DNA of 64,000 nucleotides. It comes from Planctomycetaceae bacterium (GTDB taxonomy: Bacteria > Planctomycetota > Planctomycetia > Pirellulales > Pirellulaceae). Positions 53,216 through 62,390 of the stretch are shown piece by piece. The stretch covers positions 62,001 through 126,000 of the forward strand of contig JAHEBQ010000008.1 of assembly GCA_024642205.1 (NCBI GenBank), read 5' to 3'. Each line of letters starts with the position of its first letter. Within the stretch, counting starts at the first letter, position 1. The notes beneath the pieces are model-generated. The model worked only from the letters and a program-made list of their open reading frames with translations, was not told the origin of the DNA and did no database searches. Both the position numbers and the translations under genes were made by a program.

Positions 53216-55564
53216 GTGGAGCCATTTTCGATACTTTGTCAGTCATGCGCCGCTCGCCTGAAAGTCACCAAGGCGTCGGCGGTCGGGCAAATGCTCGCGT
53301 GCCCCAAATGCGGAACCATGATCCAGGTCTCTCCCCCCTCCGGCTGGGTGGCTCCCGAGTCGTCCACCGAAATTTCCGCATCGGAAATGTCCTCGGATGA
53401 AGTTGAAAACCGGACAGGCAATGCGGGAGCCGATTTCGACGATATCGATCACATTCTTTTCAAGCCACAACCGCCAACCCAACACGCACGCCAAAAATCA
53501 AAAGGACAACCCTCGAAGTTGGCTCCGCTTCCATCCGAGATTCCACTTCCCCAGCAACGACGTGTTCAATCATCTCGGGGGCCGCGGCGAGTTGCAGGCG
53601 GGAATGACCGACGAATTCATCAATCGGCTCCGGTAAAACAGGCTCCGGTAAAACAGGCTCCGGTTGTTGACGGGCCGGTATTGCCCAATGAACAGTGGAC
53701 CAGTGATGCAACGCGGCGGCGAAAACGAATCGTCACCGCGACTATCGGTGTATTGGGCACATTGCTTCTTCTGGGCGCAGTGGGCATGGCGATCGTTCAC
53801 AATTTCACGAAACCCAAAACACTTCCGGTTGAACTGGCAAACGTCGATTCGTCGAATGGGAATGAACCCGAACTGCTCGACAACGGACTCCTGGAGGACG
53901 TCGAATTGGCCGATGCTGTACCGATCGCAAATGAAAACAACGACTCAACGTCGAATACCAGGATTGACGTGGGAGCGGCTCCGCCGGTTGTGGATGGGCC
54001 TCCTCCGACTGACGCGAATCCAGCCGCGATTGGTCAGAATCCGTCGATTCCCGTAGAGGCAGTCGAAAACACCCAGATCGATGACTCAGCGGCCCAGGAC
54101 GGGAGTGCGTCAGACGTCGACGAGAGTTCAATTGATGACCCCGGCGAAACAGGCGCTGCCGCACAGGTGACCGTCGAACCATCCGAACTTGAAATCAAAA
54201 GTCCGTTTGCGGAAACGAAACGGGACCCGGATAGCGCATTGACACTTGAACCGACGGCCAAATCGAATCGACCTGCCGAAGTCGGGATGGTTGAAGCTCT
54301 TGAGTCGGACCTCGGAGACTTGTCCGTCTTGTTGGAAGCCTCCGGGACGTCACTGATGGAAATCAAGGACTTGACCGCCGCCATCCGGACCCGGCAAATC
54401 GTCGGCATCCCCAAGTACATCATCCCGTTTCCCGACTCTGCCAGACTCGATTTGGAAAAGCAGTTGGAAATGCCGATTGGGGGGCTCATGTACGACAACG
54501 CACCGCTGACAAGAATCATTCAAAACCTGTCGGCGATCACCGGCGTTCCCATCACCGTTGAGGCTCGCTCCATCGTCGCGGCTGGTAAAATCCCTAACCC
54601 CGAGGTTTCAGTCAAGATTTCAGACACGACGTTGGACGAAGCGTTGACCGAATTGCTGACGCCTCTTGGTCTTTCCCATGTCACCAATCCAGGCGGTGTA
54701 ACAATTGGAGTTTTTCCGTCGCAGTTAATGTCCTCAAAAACATTTGAGATACCAGGGGGTACCGATATCGACGACGATGGCAAGAAGAGGTTAATCGCCG
54801 CAATCCAGATTTTAATCGAGCCTGAATCGTGGGCACGAACCGACGATCCTGCCAAGATCAATTTGCAAGGCAACCAGATTGTCGCCGACTGCGCTGCTGC
54901 CGCCCAGGCTCAGATTCAATTGCTGCTCTCGAAACTCGATTCGTCGCTTGCCCTGGCACGAAGTCGGGATGATCTCGCAGCTCTGGCCAACACGCGCTCG
55001 CGCTGGAAATCCATCAAACCAAGCCTGACAAAGGATCCCGCTCTTGTTCATTCCGTCCAGGCCGAAATCGGAACGTTTTTGAACCAGCTCCAATCCAAAA
55101 CCGGCGTTTCCATCCTGGTCGATTGGCAGCATGTTGTCGGAGAAGGCTGGACGCCTCAAACCATTGTACCGGGTAACGTGCGAGAACCGACGGTCGAGGC
55201 GACGGTTGACGAGTTGGCCCGGGCGATGGACCTGACCTACCTCGCCATCGATGATTCGACATTGATGATGACGACGTTTGCCCAAACAACTCGATTGGTT
55301 GACCTGGAAGTTTATCCACTTGGCAACCTGGTTCCCGCTCGACTTGCTCCGCAACAGTTGATTCAACTCGTAACGGAATCTCTCGGGGCCCAGTTGCAGT
55401 CAGAATCTGTGAGGTACATCTTCGAACCAAGTTTCCAGTGCCTGATTGTATCGGCCCCACAGCAAATCCAACGGCAGATCGAAGCCCTCATTGATCGTTT
55501 GGAAAACGACTTGATCACACCGGATCGACGCCCTGACCAGACTCAACAGGCCACCACCAGGTAA
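53216..55564 (+). CDS. Zinc-ribbon membrane protein with two secretin/STN-like domains
   Basis: The start is the GTG at 53216, seven bases after GAGG; it places the zinc ribbon (C8-x2-C11, C29-x2-C32) at the very N terminus. A Ser/Pro-rich basic linker follows, with a short PVKQA repeat coded by 15-bp tandem units. One membrane helix lies at about 170-195 (ATIGVLGTLLLLGAVGMAIV), then an acidic low-complexity stretch. The C-terminal half has two STN/secretin-N-like domains (TRIIQNLSAITGVPITVEA and GTFLNQLQSKTGVSILVDW), found at the ends of TonB-linked receptors and secretins. I infer a signalling or envelope-assembly protein. Alternatives include a role in secretion; nothing enzymatic is visible. 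Confidence 0.8.
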   Translation: MEPFSILCQSCAARLKVTKASAVGQMLACPKCGTMIQVSPPSGWVAPESSTEISASEMSSDEVENRTGNAGADFDDIDHILFKPQPPTQHARQKSKGQPSKLAPLPSEIPLPQQRRVQSSRGPRRVAGGNDRRIHQSAPVKQAPVKQAPVVDGPVLPNEQWTSDATRRRKRIVTATIGVLGTLLLLGAVGMAIVHNFTKPKTLPVELANVDSSNGNEPELLDNGLLEDVELADAVPIANENNDSTSNTRIDVGAAPPVVDGPPPTDANPAAIGQNPSIPVEAVENTQIDDSAAQDGSASDVDESSIDDPGETGAAAQVTVEPSELEIKSPFAETKRDPDSALTLEPTAKSNRPAEVGMVEALESDLGDLSVLLEASGTSLMEIKDLTAAIRTRQIVGIPKYIIPFPDSARLDLEKQLEMPIGGLMYDNAPLTRIIQNLSAITGVPITVEARSIVAAGKIPNPEVSVKISDTTLDEALTELLTPLGLSHVTNPGGVTIGVFPSQLMSSKTFEIPGGTDIDDDGKKRLIAAIQILIEPESWARTDDPAKINLQGNQIVADCAAAAQAQIQLLLSKLDSSLALARSRDDLAALANTRSRWKSIKPSLTKDPALVHSVQAEIGTFLNQLQSKTGVSILVDWQHVVGEGWTPQTIVPGNVREPTVEATVDELARAMDLTYLAIDDSTLMMTTFAQTTRLVDLEVYPLGNLVPARLAPQQLIQLVTESLGAQLQSESVRYIFEPSFQCLIVSAPQQIQRQIEALIDRLENDLITPDRRPDQTQQATTR
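53626..53664 (+). repeat. 15-bp coding tandem repeat (APVKQ)
   Basis: Two perfect 15-bp units GGCTCCGGTAAAACA (53626-53640, 53641-53655) and a partial third unit encode the repeated APVKQ in the linker of the zinc-ribbon protein. This looks like recent slippage. Confidence 0.8.
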
Positions 55565-55741
55565 CCTGCCGGAGAAATGGGGGTCGGACGAAGGAAAAAT
55601 GGCGGTCGCACGCCGTGCACCGGGAATGTTGAAGTGAGAATCTCTGTCACCCAGTAGCCGGTTGCAGGTCATCCACACCGGTTCATTTGCCGGCGATTTC
55701 GATAAGCGACCGAAAACCACCCGTCGGGAAGGTCAATTCCG

Positions 55742-56326
55742 TCAATTTCGATCTGATTTGGGAACCCGTCGAGCTGCCTGAAATTCCAGCTTTTGACCCC
55801 AAAGGTAAAAAACGAATCCAACCAGAGCGCCAACGACGGCTGCCGAAACGACGGCGATTGAGTTTTCCGGGAAAGTCGAATTCTCGGTTGCAGCCTGAGT
55901 CGTCAATACGAGGCCGATCAGACTGACAACAAGACCAAGCAAGTCACCCAGAATTTCCTTGATGTTCAAGTTTAGCTTGAATAGCAGCAACAGTTTGGTG
56001 AACACGAGTTGGCCGGCGAAACAGACAACTCCAGCCACCATCAGCGCAAACGCGACCCAGTAGAATGAGGGGAAAGACATTTGCTCGGCCAACTGGTAAA
56101 TCGGTGCCAGAATCTGCGACGACGCGTCTTGAACGGCTTGAGACTGGTTCAGCGTATTACCCAGTTCTTGCAGTTTTTCGGGGGTGGAACTACCTGTCAC
56201 GACGTCCCCGCCGGCCGGAATATCGCCACCTTGTGCTCCCGTTTCCTGCACAAAATAGACACTTGTCAGCCAGGCTGAACCGACCATATTCGACAAAAAC
56301 ACAAAGATATTCACTTTTCTCTCCAT
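55742..56326 (-). CDS. Membrane protein of unknown family downstream of fhcA
   Basis: Using the ATG at 56326 gives 194 residues starting with an amphipathic or membrane-like segment (MERKVNIFVFLSNMVGSAWL). A polar stretch with glycine and QSQAVQDASSQI follows, then three hydrophobic helices (FYWVAFALMVAGVVCFAGQL, ILGDLLGLVVSLIGLVLTT, VVSAAVVGALVGFVFYLWG). The earlier ATG at 56425 adds 33 unstructured residues. I do not recognise the family. It follows fhcA by 111 bp on the same strand, so co-transcription is possible but no functional link is evident. Confidence 0.7.
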   Translation of the reverse strand: MERKVNIFVFLSNMVGSAWLTSVYFVQETGAQGGDIPAGGDVVTGSSTPEKLQELGNTLNQSQAVQDASSQILAPIYQLAEQMSFPSFYWVAFALMVAGVVCFAGQLVFTKLLLLFKLNLNIKEILGDLLGLVVSLIGLVLTTQAATENSTFPENSIAVVSAAVVGALVGFVFYLWGQKLEFQAARRVPKSDRN

Positions 56327-56437
56327 CCAAATTGACGTTTCTGGGGTGGTTTTCGTATCCGGGTTGCAAATATTGGAGTAATTTTTCGGCGAAGTGATAG
56401 AGGGCTTTTCTGCTGACACCCTCAAGATCCGGCCCAG

Positions 56438-58105
56438 CTATACCGACTCCCGGGTACGATCCCCTTGTTGATGGCCTCGGATGCCGTAGTGAACGGAATT
56501 CAGCGAATAATTCCTGTTGAACCACTCTTCGATTTCACCGTCGCGATGGCGATCATATTCCGGATTGGCAACCAATGTTTTTCCGGAGACGGTTTTTCGA
56601 ATCTCGGTATCTTCCACCAGCACCTGACCGGCCTTGATCACCAGGATTGGAAGTTCGAACATTCGTTGAAAGTTGTCATTGGGATTGTAAACGCAAATAT
56701 CGGCATCGGCACCGACGCCCAAATGCCCTTTGTTGACCAACCCCAAAATCCGCGCCGGACCGGCCCGCGTGATGATCGCGATCTCGGAAAGCGAGTATTC
56801 GCGGTCCAGGTCGGCCAGACAAGAATGTTGCAACACGCGATGGTTGACCAGGGAAAGCAATTCCTGACGATAATCCCGATCCATCAATAATCGAACAATT
56901 TGGGGATATGCCAAGAAACTCCCGCCATTGGGATGATCAGTGCTCATCACCACTTGCCAGGGATCGTCAACCATCAAATACCACTCCAACCCAATCGCCC
57001 ATTGAAGCGAGTGAATGAAGTTCTGATTCCGGTACTGGATCGGCGAAACACCGCACCCCGATTCAAGTTCGGTGTCCGACGAATACCATTTCTCGCCACT
57101 TACGTTCTGAAGGAAATAGCCCAATGGACCATCTCCGGTCATGCTGGTCGTCCTTCCAAACATCACTTGCCCGACATCGACGGTCACGTTCTTGTGCGTG
57201 TTGACATAGTCAGCGAGTGGACCAACTCGCGAACAAAGTGATTCTTCATCCCCGATTCCGCCACCATAACTGTGAAATTGAATATGCGTCAGATGGGCCT
57301 TCAGTCCATCGACTGACTTAAAGGTATCCAAAGTCGTTTGCCAGTTGCCCGGAATTCCAAGATTGTTTGTGTGAATGTGCACCGGATGCGGCAGGCCCAG
57401 CGAATTGGCCGCACGGGTAACCGACTGAATTATCATTCGCGGTGTCACATTGAAGCCGTGAACGATTTGGTCCAAATCTCGGGCGTTGCCGCTGTGGGAT
57501 TGTTTCCACAATTCGACACCTCCGGGGTTGACGAGTTTCGGCGCAAACGCACCGACGCAGTTGAGCAACCAGCCGAGAAACGACTCCAGTCCTGCTTGAT
57601 CTCCCTTGGCCACGCAGTCCATGACGTAGTGGTTGTTACCGACGAGCGCAAAGAAACCCGTATCGACGTTGGGAATCTGTTCAAACTCGAAATGAACGTG
57701 CCGAGATGCCAGGGGCGAGATCGCGGCATCAAAACACGTCGTATACCCAAGTCCGGTGTACTTGTAACCCGTCGTGAAAATACTGGGCACATTGCCGAGG
57801 GAACCACTGTGGAGTGTTCCATTTTCGGTTTCTCGCCGTTGCTGAGGAAGTTCGCGAGTCTGTTCGGGCTGCATCTTTCGCGCAGTATTGACTTTGGGTC
57901 CGGCGATATGACAGTGCAGATCCACAGCTCCCGCCATGACGACGCGACCACTGACATCAATGGTTTTGACATCAACGGACGAATCGCAGCCAGGCTCGGG
58001 CTCGGCGACAATCTTGCCGTCACGAATCCAGATATCTCCGGTAACTCCGTTAACATTGTTTGTCGGATCGTAGATCGTCCCGCCGGAGAGTTTTAGATAA
58101 GTCAC
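56438..58105 (-). CDS. fhcA: Formyltransferase/hydrolase complex subunit A (FhcA/FmdA-like)
   Basis: An amidohydrolase-fold protein of 555 residues matching formylmethanofuran dehydrogenase subunit A. The metal-site motif VDLHCHIAGPKVNTARK (H64, H66) is followed by HPVHIHTNNLGIPGNWQTT, HLTHIQFHSYGG and STDHPNGGSF. In methylotrophs and planctomycetes this subunit belongs to the tetrahydromethanopterin-linked C1 pathway and helps convert formyl-methanofuran to formate. The start codon is GTG. The usual partners fhcB, fhcC and fhcD are absent from the window, so the complex must be encoded elsewhere if it exists. An upstream small hypothetical gene lies 36 bp away. Confidence 0.9.
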   Translation of the reverse strand: MTYLKLSGGTIYDPTNNVNGVTGDIWIRDGKIVAEPEPGCDSSVDVKTIDVSGRVVMAGAVDLHCHIAGPKVNTARKMQPEQTRELPQQRRETENGTLHSGSLGNVPSIFTTGYKYTGLGYTTCFDAAISPLASRHVHFEFEQIPNVDTGFFALVGNNHYVMDCVAKGDQAGLESFLGWLLNCVGAFAPKLVNPGGVELWKQSHSGNARDLDQIVHGFNVTPRMIIQSVTRAANSLGLPHPVHIHTNNLGIPGNWQTTLDTFKSVDGLKAHLTHIQFHSYGGGIGDEESLCSRVGPLADYVNTHKNVTVDVGQVMFGRTTSMTGDGPLGYFLQNVSGEKWYSSDTELESGCGVSPIQYRNQNFIHSLQWAIGLEWYLMVDDPWQVVMSTDHPNGGSFLAYPQIVRLLMDRDYRQELLSLVNHRVLQHSCLADLDREYSLSEIAIITRAGPARILGLVNKGHLGVGADADICVYNPNDNFQRMFELPILVIKAGQVLVEDTEIRKTVSGKTLVANPEYDRHRDGEIEEWFNRNYSLNSVHYGIRGHQQGDRTRESV

Positions 58106-58141
58106 CCGCTTGATTCCATTGCCGCTTGATGGTTTGGCGAA

Positions 58142-58513
58142 TTAACGCGGCTTTTTGGGGTCTACCGAAGCCGTCATCCGTGGTTTTGATTTGGATCCTG
58201 ATCTTGGCTTCGACGGACGCCACTTCCGCTTTTTCCTGCTTCGACATGTCGATTCGAAATCGATGTTCGCGTTGTCGATCGCTTTGAGTCGCTCGTCGTT
58301 TTCGAATCGGGATTCCAGTTCGGCGAGAATCAAATTGAGTTGTTCGTAGTTTTCCCCGATCCGATCCAGTCTTTTTCGGACTTCCGGGCTGTTAGAGCCA
58401 ATCCGCGACGAATCGATTTCGATTCTTCGTGGTTTCAGTTTATCAGCACTAAAAAAAGTCATGGATAAAATATCGCTCGGGTCTCTGGGGTCGTCGAGGG
58501 GGATCGAGGCCAT
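58142..58513 (-). CDS. Small hypothetical protein upstream of fhcA
   Basis: From the ATG at 58513 this gives 123 residues: an N-terminal part with SIPLDDPRDPSDIL, a helical, possibly coiled-coil middle (RKRLDRIGENYEQLNLILAEL) and a very basic tail with Ser/Arg/Lys. The coiled-coil stretch looks protein-like; the basic tail could instead reflect a shifted frame, since another minus-strand frame overlaps it from 58247. It lies 36 bp upstream of fhcA and may share its transcript. No family is recognised. Confidence 0.45.
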   Translation of the reverse strand: MASIPLDDPRDPSDILSMTFFSADKLKPRRIEIDSSRIGSNSPEVRKRLDRIGENYEQLNLILAELESRFENDERLKAIDNANIDFESTCRSRKKRKWRPSKPRSGSKSKPRMTASVDPKKPR

Positions 58514-58755
58514 CGATTGTTCATGAGGTTGACCGAATAAACAAGGCTCAAATCCCGATAGTAGGAACAAACCGGTTCAAATCCCCATCCAAATCGCGGG
58601 GTTTCCGGAGTTCTGCAAACAGATTCACAAATCGAAAGTCGTAAGATAGCGAGATTCCACGCTGTTTCGGCCGGGACATTGGTTTGAAAGGCAGGCGTTA
58701 CGATTACACTGACTTCGTAACCAGGTTTTCATCATTCGTGGAGACAAACTCCGGT

Positions 58756-60117
58756 ATGTCACAGCCAGTGAACAACAGTTTCAAGGACCTCGTCGAAGGA
58801 TCGGCCCGGGCACTGACGACAATTGGCCCGCTCTTGCCGACTCACGCGTCTGTCCAGGCGGTTCTCGCCCGGCTGGAAGAGGCTCGCAAACGACGGTATT
58901 TTTTGCCCGATGAAGACGACCTGATTCGCACCCGATTTTCAAACTACCTGACAACGCGAGCCGCGTTGCAATCGGTTCTCAACGACCTTCGCCCGTACGT
59001 TTTTGCGGAAGCAAAGGAGGCGAAACCGCGCCATCCGGAAGTGTTTCTTCTGGCGTTTTGTACGGCCTGCATGTTGATTCGTTCCGGCAGATTCCTCGTC
59101 GAGACCTGCAAAAACGACAGGGTATTGTGGCGAAAACTCGATGAATCTGAACCCCGTTACGGAATTCCCAAAAGGCAATTCACCCAGATCTACCGCTCAC
59201 TTACGTCGCCTCGAAATATTCTGATCTTTCGAGAAGCAATTCGATATTTTGAAGCGAATCAAGCTGATGTTTTTTCACTTGAGTCCAATCCGATCCTTGC
59301 ACCGGTTGTTGATTTGCTGCGAGACGAGTTGCCCTTTATTGAAAACAGGATTGGCGATTACGCCCGAAATCGAATGAATTACCGTTGGCATTCGATTCTG
59401 CGTCGCCAGCATGCAGGATTCAAAAAGGTGACGTTTGGGCTGTTCCAGGTTTCCGGCAGCATGATCGCGGAACTTCGAATGAAGTGGAAACGCAAACGCG
59501 TTACGCCCGGTGTTCAGCGAAAACTCTCGAGGATTCTGCAACCGGGCGACGTGATTATCACGCGTCATGATGACGCGGCGTCGAATCTTTTTCTGCCTGG
59601 ATTCTGGCCCCACGGCGCACTTTACATCGGCACCGAAAATGAACGCAAGGAAATCGATGCCAGCGGAGAAACCTGGCGTCGACATCCTTGCCCCGACCCC
59701 AATTGCGTCCTTGAGGCCCGGAAAGATGGAGTCCTGTTTCGTCCGCTCCACGATACTTTCAACGTCGATGCATGTGTCGTACTTCGCCCGAAGCTGCCGA
59801 TTGAAAAGATTCGAGATGCGATCGCACGGGCGATGACCCATCAGGGTAAGCGATATGATTTCGAATTTGATTTTCGTCGCTCGGACCGGCTGGTTTGCAC
59901 GGAAGTTATCTATCGTGCCTACCACGGAGTTGGTGGAATCGAGTTTGAGTTGAAAAAGAGAGCTGGACGCGTCTGCCTTTCCGCCGAAGACCTGCTGGAT
60001 TGTGCCGTGGAGAGCAGGTTTTTCGACTTGATCGTCGTCTATGGCAGCAACGGCAACCGCTTTGTCACGGGAGAACGCGCTATGTCAACGTTGATTGCGA
60101 GCTACCGCCAGCGATAA
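58756..60117 (+). CDS. YiiX/C92-type (NlpC/P60-like) cysteine hydrolase
   Basis: The C-terminal domain is a permuted papain-like fold: ILQPGDVIITRHDD opens it, FWPHGALYIGTENERKEIDA carries the active-site His286, and RLVCTEVIYRAYHGVGG carries the nucleophile Cys381. The order His before Cys identifies the permuted YiiX/YebB group (Peptidase C92), likely an amidase on lipids or peptides. The N-terminal 250 residues are helical and unclassified. I use the ATG at 58756; the frame stays open to a TTG at 58684, and a GTG at 58738 is also possible. No signal peptide is seen. Confidence 0.8.
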   Translation: MSQPVNNSFKDLVEGSARALTTIGPLLPTHASVQAVLARLEEARKRRYFLPDEDDLIRTRFSNYLTTRAALQSVLNDLRPYVFAEAKEAKPRHPEVFLLAFCTACMLIRSGRFLVETCKNDRVLWRKLDESEPRYGIPKRQFTQIYRSLTSPRNILIFREAIRYFEANQADVFSLESNPILAPVVDLLRDELPFIENRIGDYARNRMNYRWHSILRRQHAGFKKVTFGLFQVSGSMIAELRMKWKRKRVTPGVQRKLSRILQPGDVIITRHDDAASNLFLPGFWPHGALYIGTENERKEIDASGETWRRHPCPDPNCVLEARKDGVLFRPLHDTFNVDACVVLRPKLPIEKIRDAIARAMTHQGKRYDFEFDFRRSDRLVCTEVIYRAYHGVGGIEFELKKRAGRVCLSAEDLLDCAVESRFFDLIVVYGSNGNRFVTGERAMSTLIASYRQR

Positions 60118-60419
60118 GCTGACCGGGCTACCACGGTGTCCAATGGGTTCCACGACACCCCGGCAAAATGGCGACAAATCGGCGTCATCCCGAACCGCGA
60201 CTGGATCACTTGTCGGTCATGGCAAAAGCGACAAACGGAATATCCCGCAAACTCTTCCAACGGGCGCTGCCAGTCAGTCAGGTTAAAGTGAACATGAAGC
60301 CCGCATTAATAGGAGTCAGTTTGGAATCCCCGATGGACGATACCAGATTCCAAGGACGACGAGGACATTGTCCAATCGCAACGTATGATGAGAGTGCCCG
60401 GTGATCCAGGAATGGAAAA
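60118..60419. other. Intergenic region, nothing recognised
   Basis: This 302-bp gap separates two plus-strand genes. Short frames inside it overlap the following TTG start and show no domain. AGGAATGG just before 60420 acts as ribosome-binding site for the next gene. Confidence 0.45.
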
Positions 60420-62108
60420 TTGCCTTACGCCCTGAACAACTCGAGTTGGAACCGCGGTCAAGCGAAACCTGTCTTGCTCCTGCGAACGTCGGTTCTGTTG
60501 GCAATTTGCTGTACCTTTGCCGTCTGTGAAGTCAACCGACCGCTCCACGTGCTGGGTCAAACCCGGTTCATCGGGCAGGGAGTTTCCACGACCGATCAGC
60601 CAAGACAGAACAACCCAACGTCCAGCCGCGCCGCAACGCTACAGGGCGAACTTGTTCCGCTTGATCCAACTGACCAGAAGAATTCCCCGGAACGTCTGTT
60701 TCCGATCCAGGGTACGGCCGGAGCAATTGGCGTCGCTGGAACTCGAAGCGGGCAAGTTGCTTACCGGAAAAGTCGTCCGCAGGACTTGCAAGCCGGCGAA
60801 ACCGGCGGTGAACTGGAAACGCTTCCTTTGGTTCCTGGCGCTGACGAGAGCGAGAACGTCATCGTTCAACGCTACCCCGACGGTAAACCCCGCGTCATAC
60901 GACACGTCGCCCAGGACGAATTCGGAAACTACTACAACCACGGTCCGTGGGAAGCTCGGGATCCGACCGGCAAAATTGTCGCCAAAGGATCTTACACGCG
61001 TGGTTTGATGGAAGGTCAGTGGAGCCGGAAACATGAATCGGGATCTTCCGGTTTGTTCGCGACCAGACCGTTCAACCTGTTTCAAGGGCCGTTTCATTCG
61101 GTCGCTCAATTCAAAAACGGAAAACTGGATGGTCTGTGGACAATTTACGATCAATACCAGACCAAGATCTTCGAGATCCCCTACGAAAATGGCCTTCGCA
61201 ACGGGACCGCGACCTGGTTTTATCCCAACCACGCGAAGATGCGTGAAGCGACCTTCAAACAAGGCTTGATCGATGGTGAGATTATCGACTTCGACGAAGC
61301 AGAAAAAGTCGCCAAACGCCGACAATATGTCGATGGGCGCCCAATCGTACGTAACACAACGTTTTATCGCCCCAACGTCAAGAAAACGGAAGAGTTTTTT
61401 CTGGGTCAGAAACTCGAACCCGAGGACGTGGACGATTGGTGGGAAGCCAAGCCGACACCCTACCTGGCCACAGGCAGCGAAGCGCAAAACGGTGCATCCA
61501 TGGCCTGGTTTGAAAATGGTCAGCCAAAAAAACGCGGACAATTCAAAGACGGAAAACCGGTAGGCCAATTCACCTGGTGGCACGCCAACGGAAATAAACA
61601 GACCGAAGGCTTCTACGTCGATGGGCAAAAGAATCGACGTTGGACCTGGTGGCACGAAAACGGCATGAAGCAAGCAGAAGGCATTTTCGAAAACGACCGA
61701 CCCGTCGCGGTTTGGCAAGCCTGGTTCGAAGATGGAAAGCTCCGCAAACGCAAAGACTACTCGGAAGAGCCGGAGCAGGTTCCGATCGATACACCGTCGG
61801 AAACCGACGAGAACGACGACGGAGAGCCAACCGGGCAAACGTCGAGTGTTGCTGCAGAAACAATCGATCCGATTCCGGATAAATCAAATGACGGGCTCGG
61901 CTTGAACGGTCCTATCACGGAAAAGCTCCCGTCACCGACGAACCCCAAGTCGGACGAAGGCGAGCCACTTGACCTGGAATCCATCGCGCCGCTCGAATTT
62001 CGAGACCCAGCCACCCCGAGCAATCCTCCGGCGGAAAGCACCAACAACCCGGAAGAGGATAAATTCGGCTCGATTCTCACCGACCTGATTGAAATCAACG
62101 GCAGTTAA
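60420..62108 (+). CDS. Exported YwqK/MORN-type repeat protein
   Basis: The start is a TTG at 60420 preceded by AGGAATGG, and no in-frame ATG gives a complete product. An N-terminal signal or anchor (LLLRTSVLLAICCTFAVCEV) is followed by a low-complexity linker. From about residue 155 to 450 come repeated units with G-x-W-x5-x-NG-x5-G patterns (GQFTWWHANGNKQTEGFY, RRWTWWHENGMKQAEGIF, GAWxxWFEDGKLRKRKDY-like). These resemble YwqK/MORN repeats used for protein or membrane binding. The C-terminal 120 residues are acidic and disordered. I infer an envelope or secreted scaffold protein. The partner is unknown. Confidence 0.8.
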   Translation: MPYALNNSSWNRGQAKPVLLLRTSVLLAICCTFAVCEVNRPLHVLGQTRFIGQGVSTTDQPRQNNPTSSRAATLQGELVPLDPTDQKNSPERLFPIQGTAGAIGVAGTRSGQVAYRKSRPQDLQAGETGGELETLPLVPGADESENVIVQRYPDGKPRVIRHVAQDEFGNYYNHGPWEARDPTGKIVAKGSYTRGLMEGQWSRKHESGSSGLFATRPFNLFQGPFHSVAQFKNGKLDGLWTIYDQYQTKIFEIPYENGLRNGTATWFYPNHAKMREATFKQGLIDGEIIDFDEAEKVAKRRQYVDGRPIVRNTTFYRPNVKKTEEFFLGQKLEPEDVDDWWEAKPTPYLATGSEAQNGASMAWFENGQPKKRGQFKDGKPVGQFTWWHANGNKQTEGFYVDGQKNRRWTWWHENGMKQAEGIFENDRPVAVWQAWFEDGKLRKRKDYSEEPEQVPIDTPSETDENDDGEPTGQTSSVAAETIDPIPDKSNDGLGLNGPITEKLPSPTNPKSDEGEPLDLESIAPLEFRDPATPSNPPAESTNNPEEDKFGSILTDLIEINGS

Positions 62109-62390
62109 TCTCCAACCGACAACCGACGGTTATGTGCAAAAAACAACGACGCGTCGGTAGGACTTGCAGCCGGTCAGTACGATGGACTTTTCAGTCGGTT
62201 GCCACCCGGGACAAATGTTGACTTACGGTCCGCGGCGATCGCGTTGATTCGAAAATGACCGGAAGTTGTGTTCTGCCGCATCCCATATTCTGGGCCTGAC
62301 CGCTTGCCCCAGAGGATGCAAGTTCTACGATGAGCGATGCCAGGTTTGCAATCCTGTCCATCGCCAGAATGTACCGTATTGGCAACGTAC

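Noticed and set aside
57338..58096. Open frame of 252 codons on the plus strand
   Set aside because: It is antisense to the well-conserved fhcA coding region.
58575..58592. GGTTCAAATCCCC resembling a tRNA T-arm
   Set aside because: Stem bases on either side do not pair and no other tRNA arms are found.
60639..61838. Open frame of 399 codons on the minus strand
   Set aside because: It is antisense to the YwqK/MORN-repeat gene, whose repeats and start region are convincing; the antisense protein has no domain.
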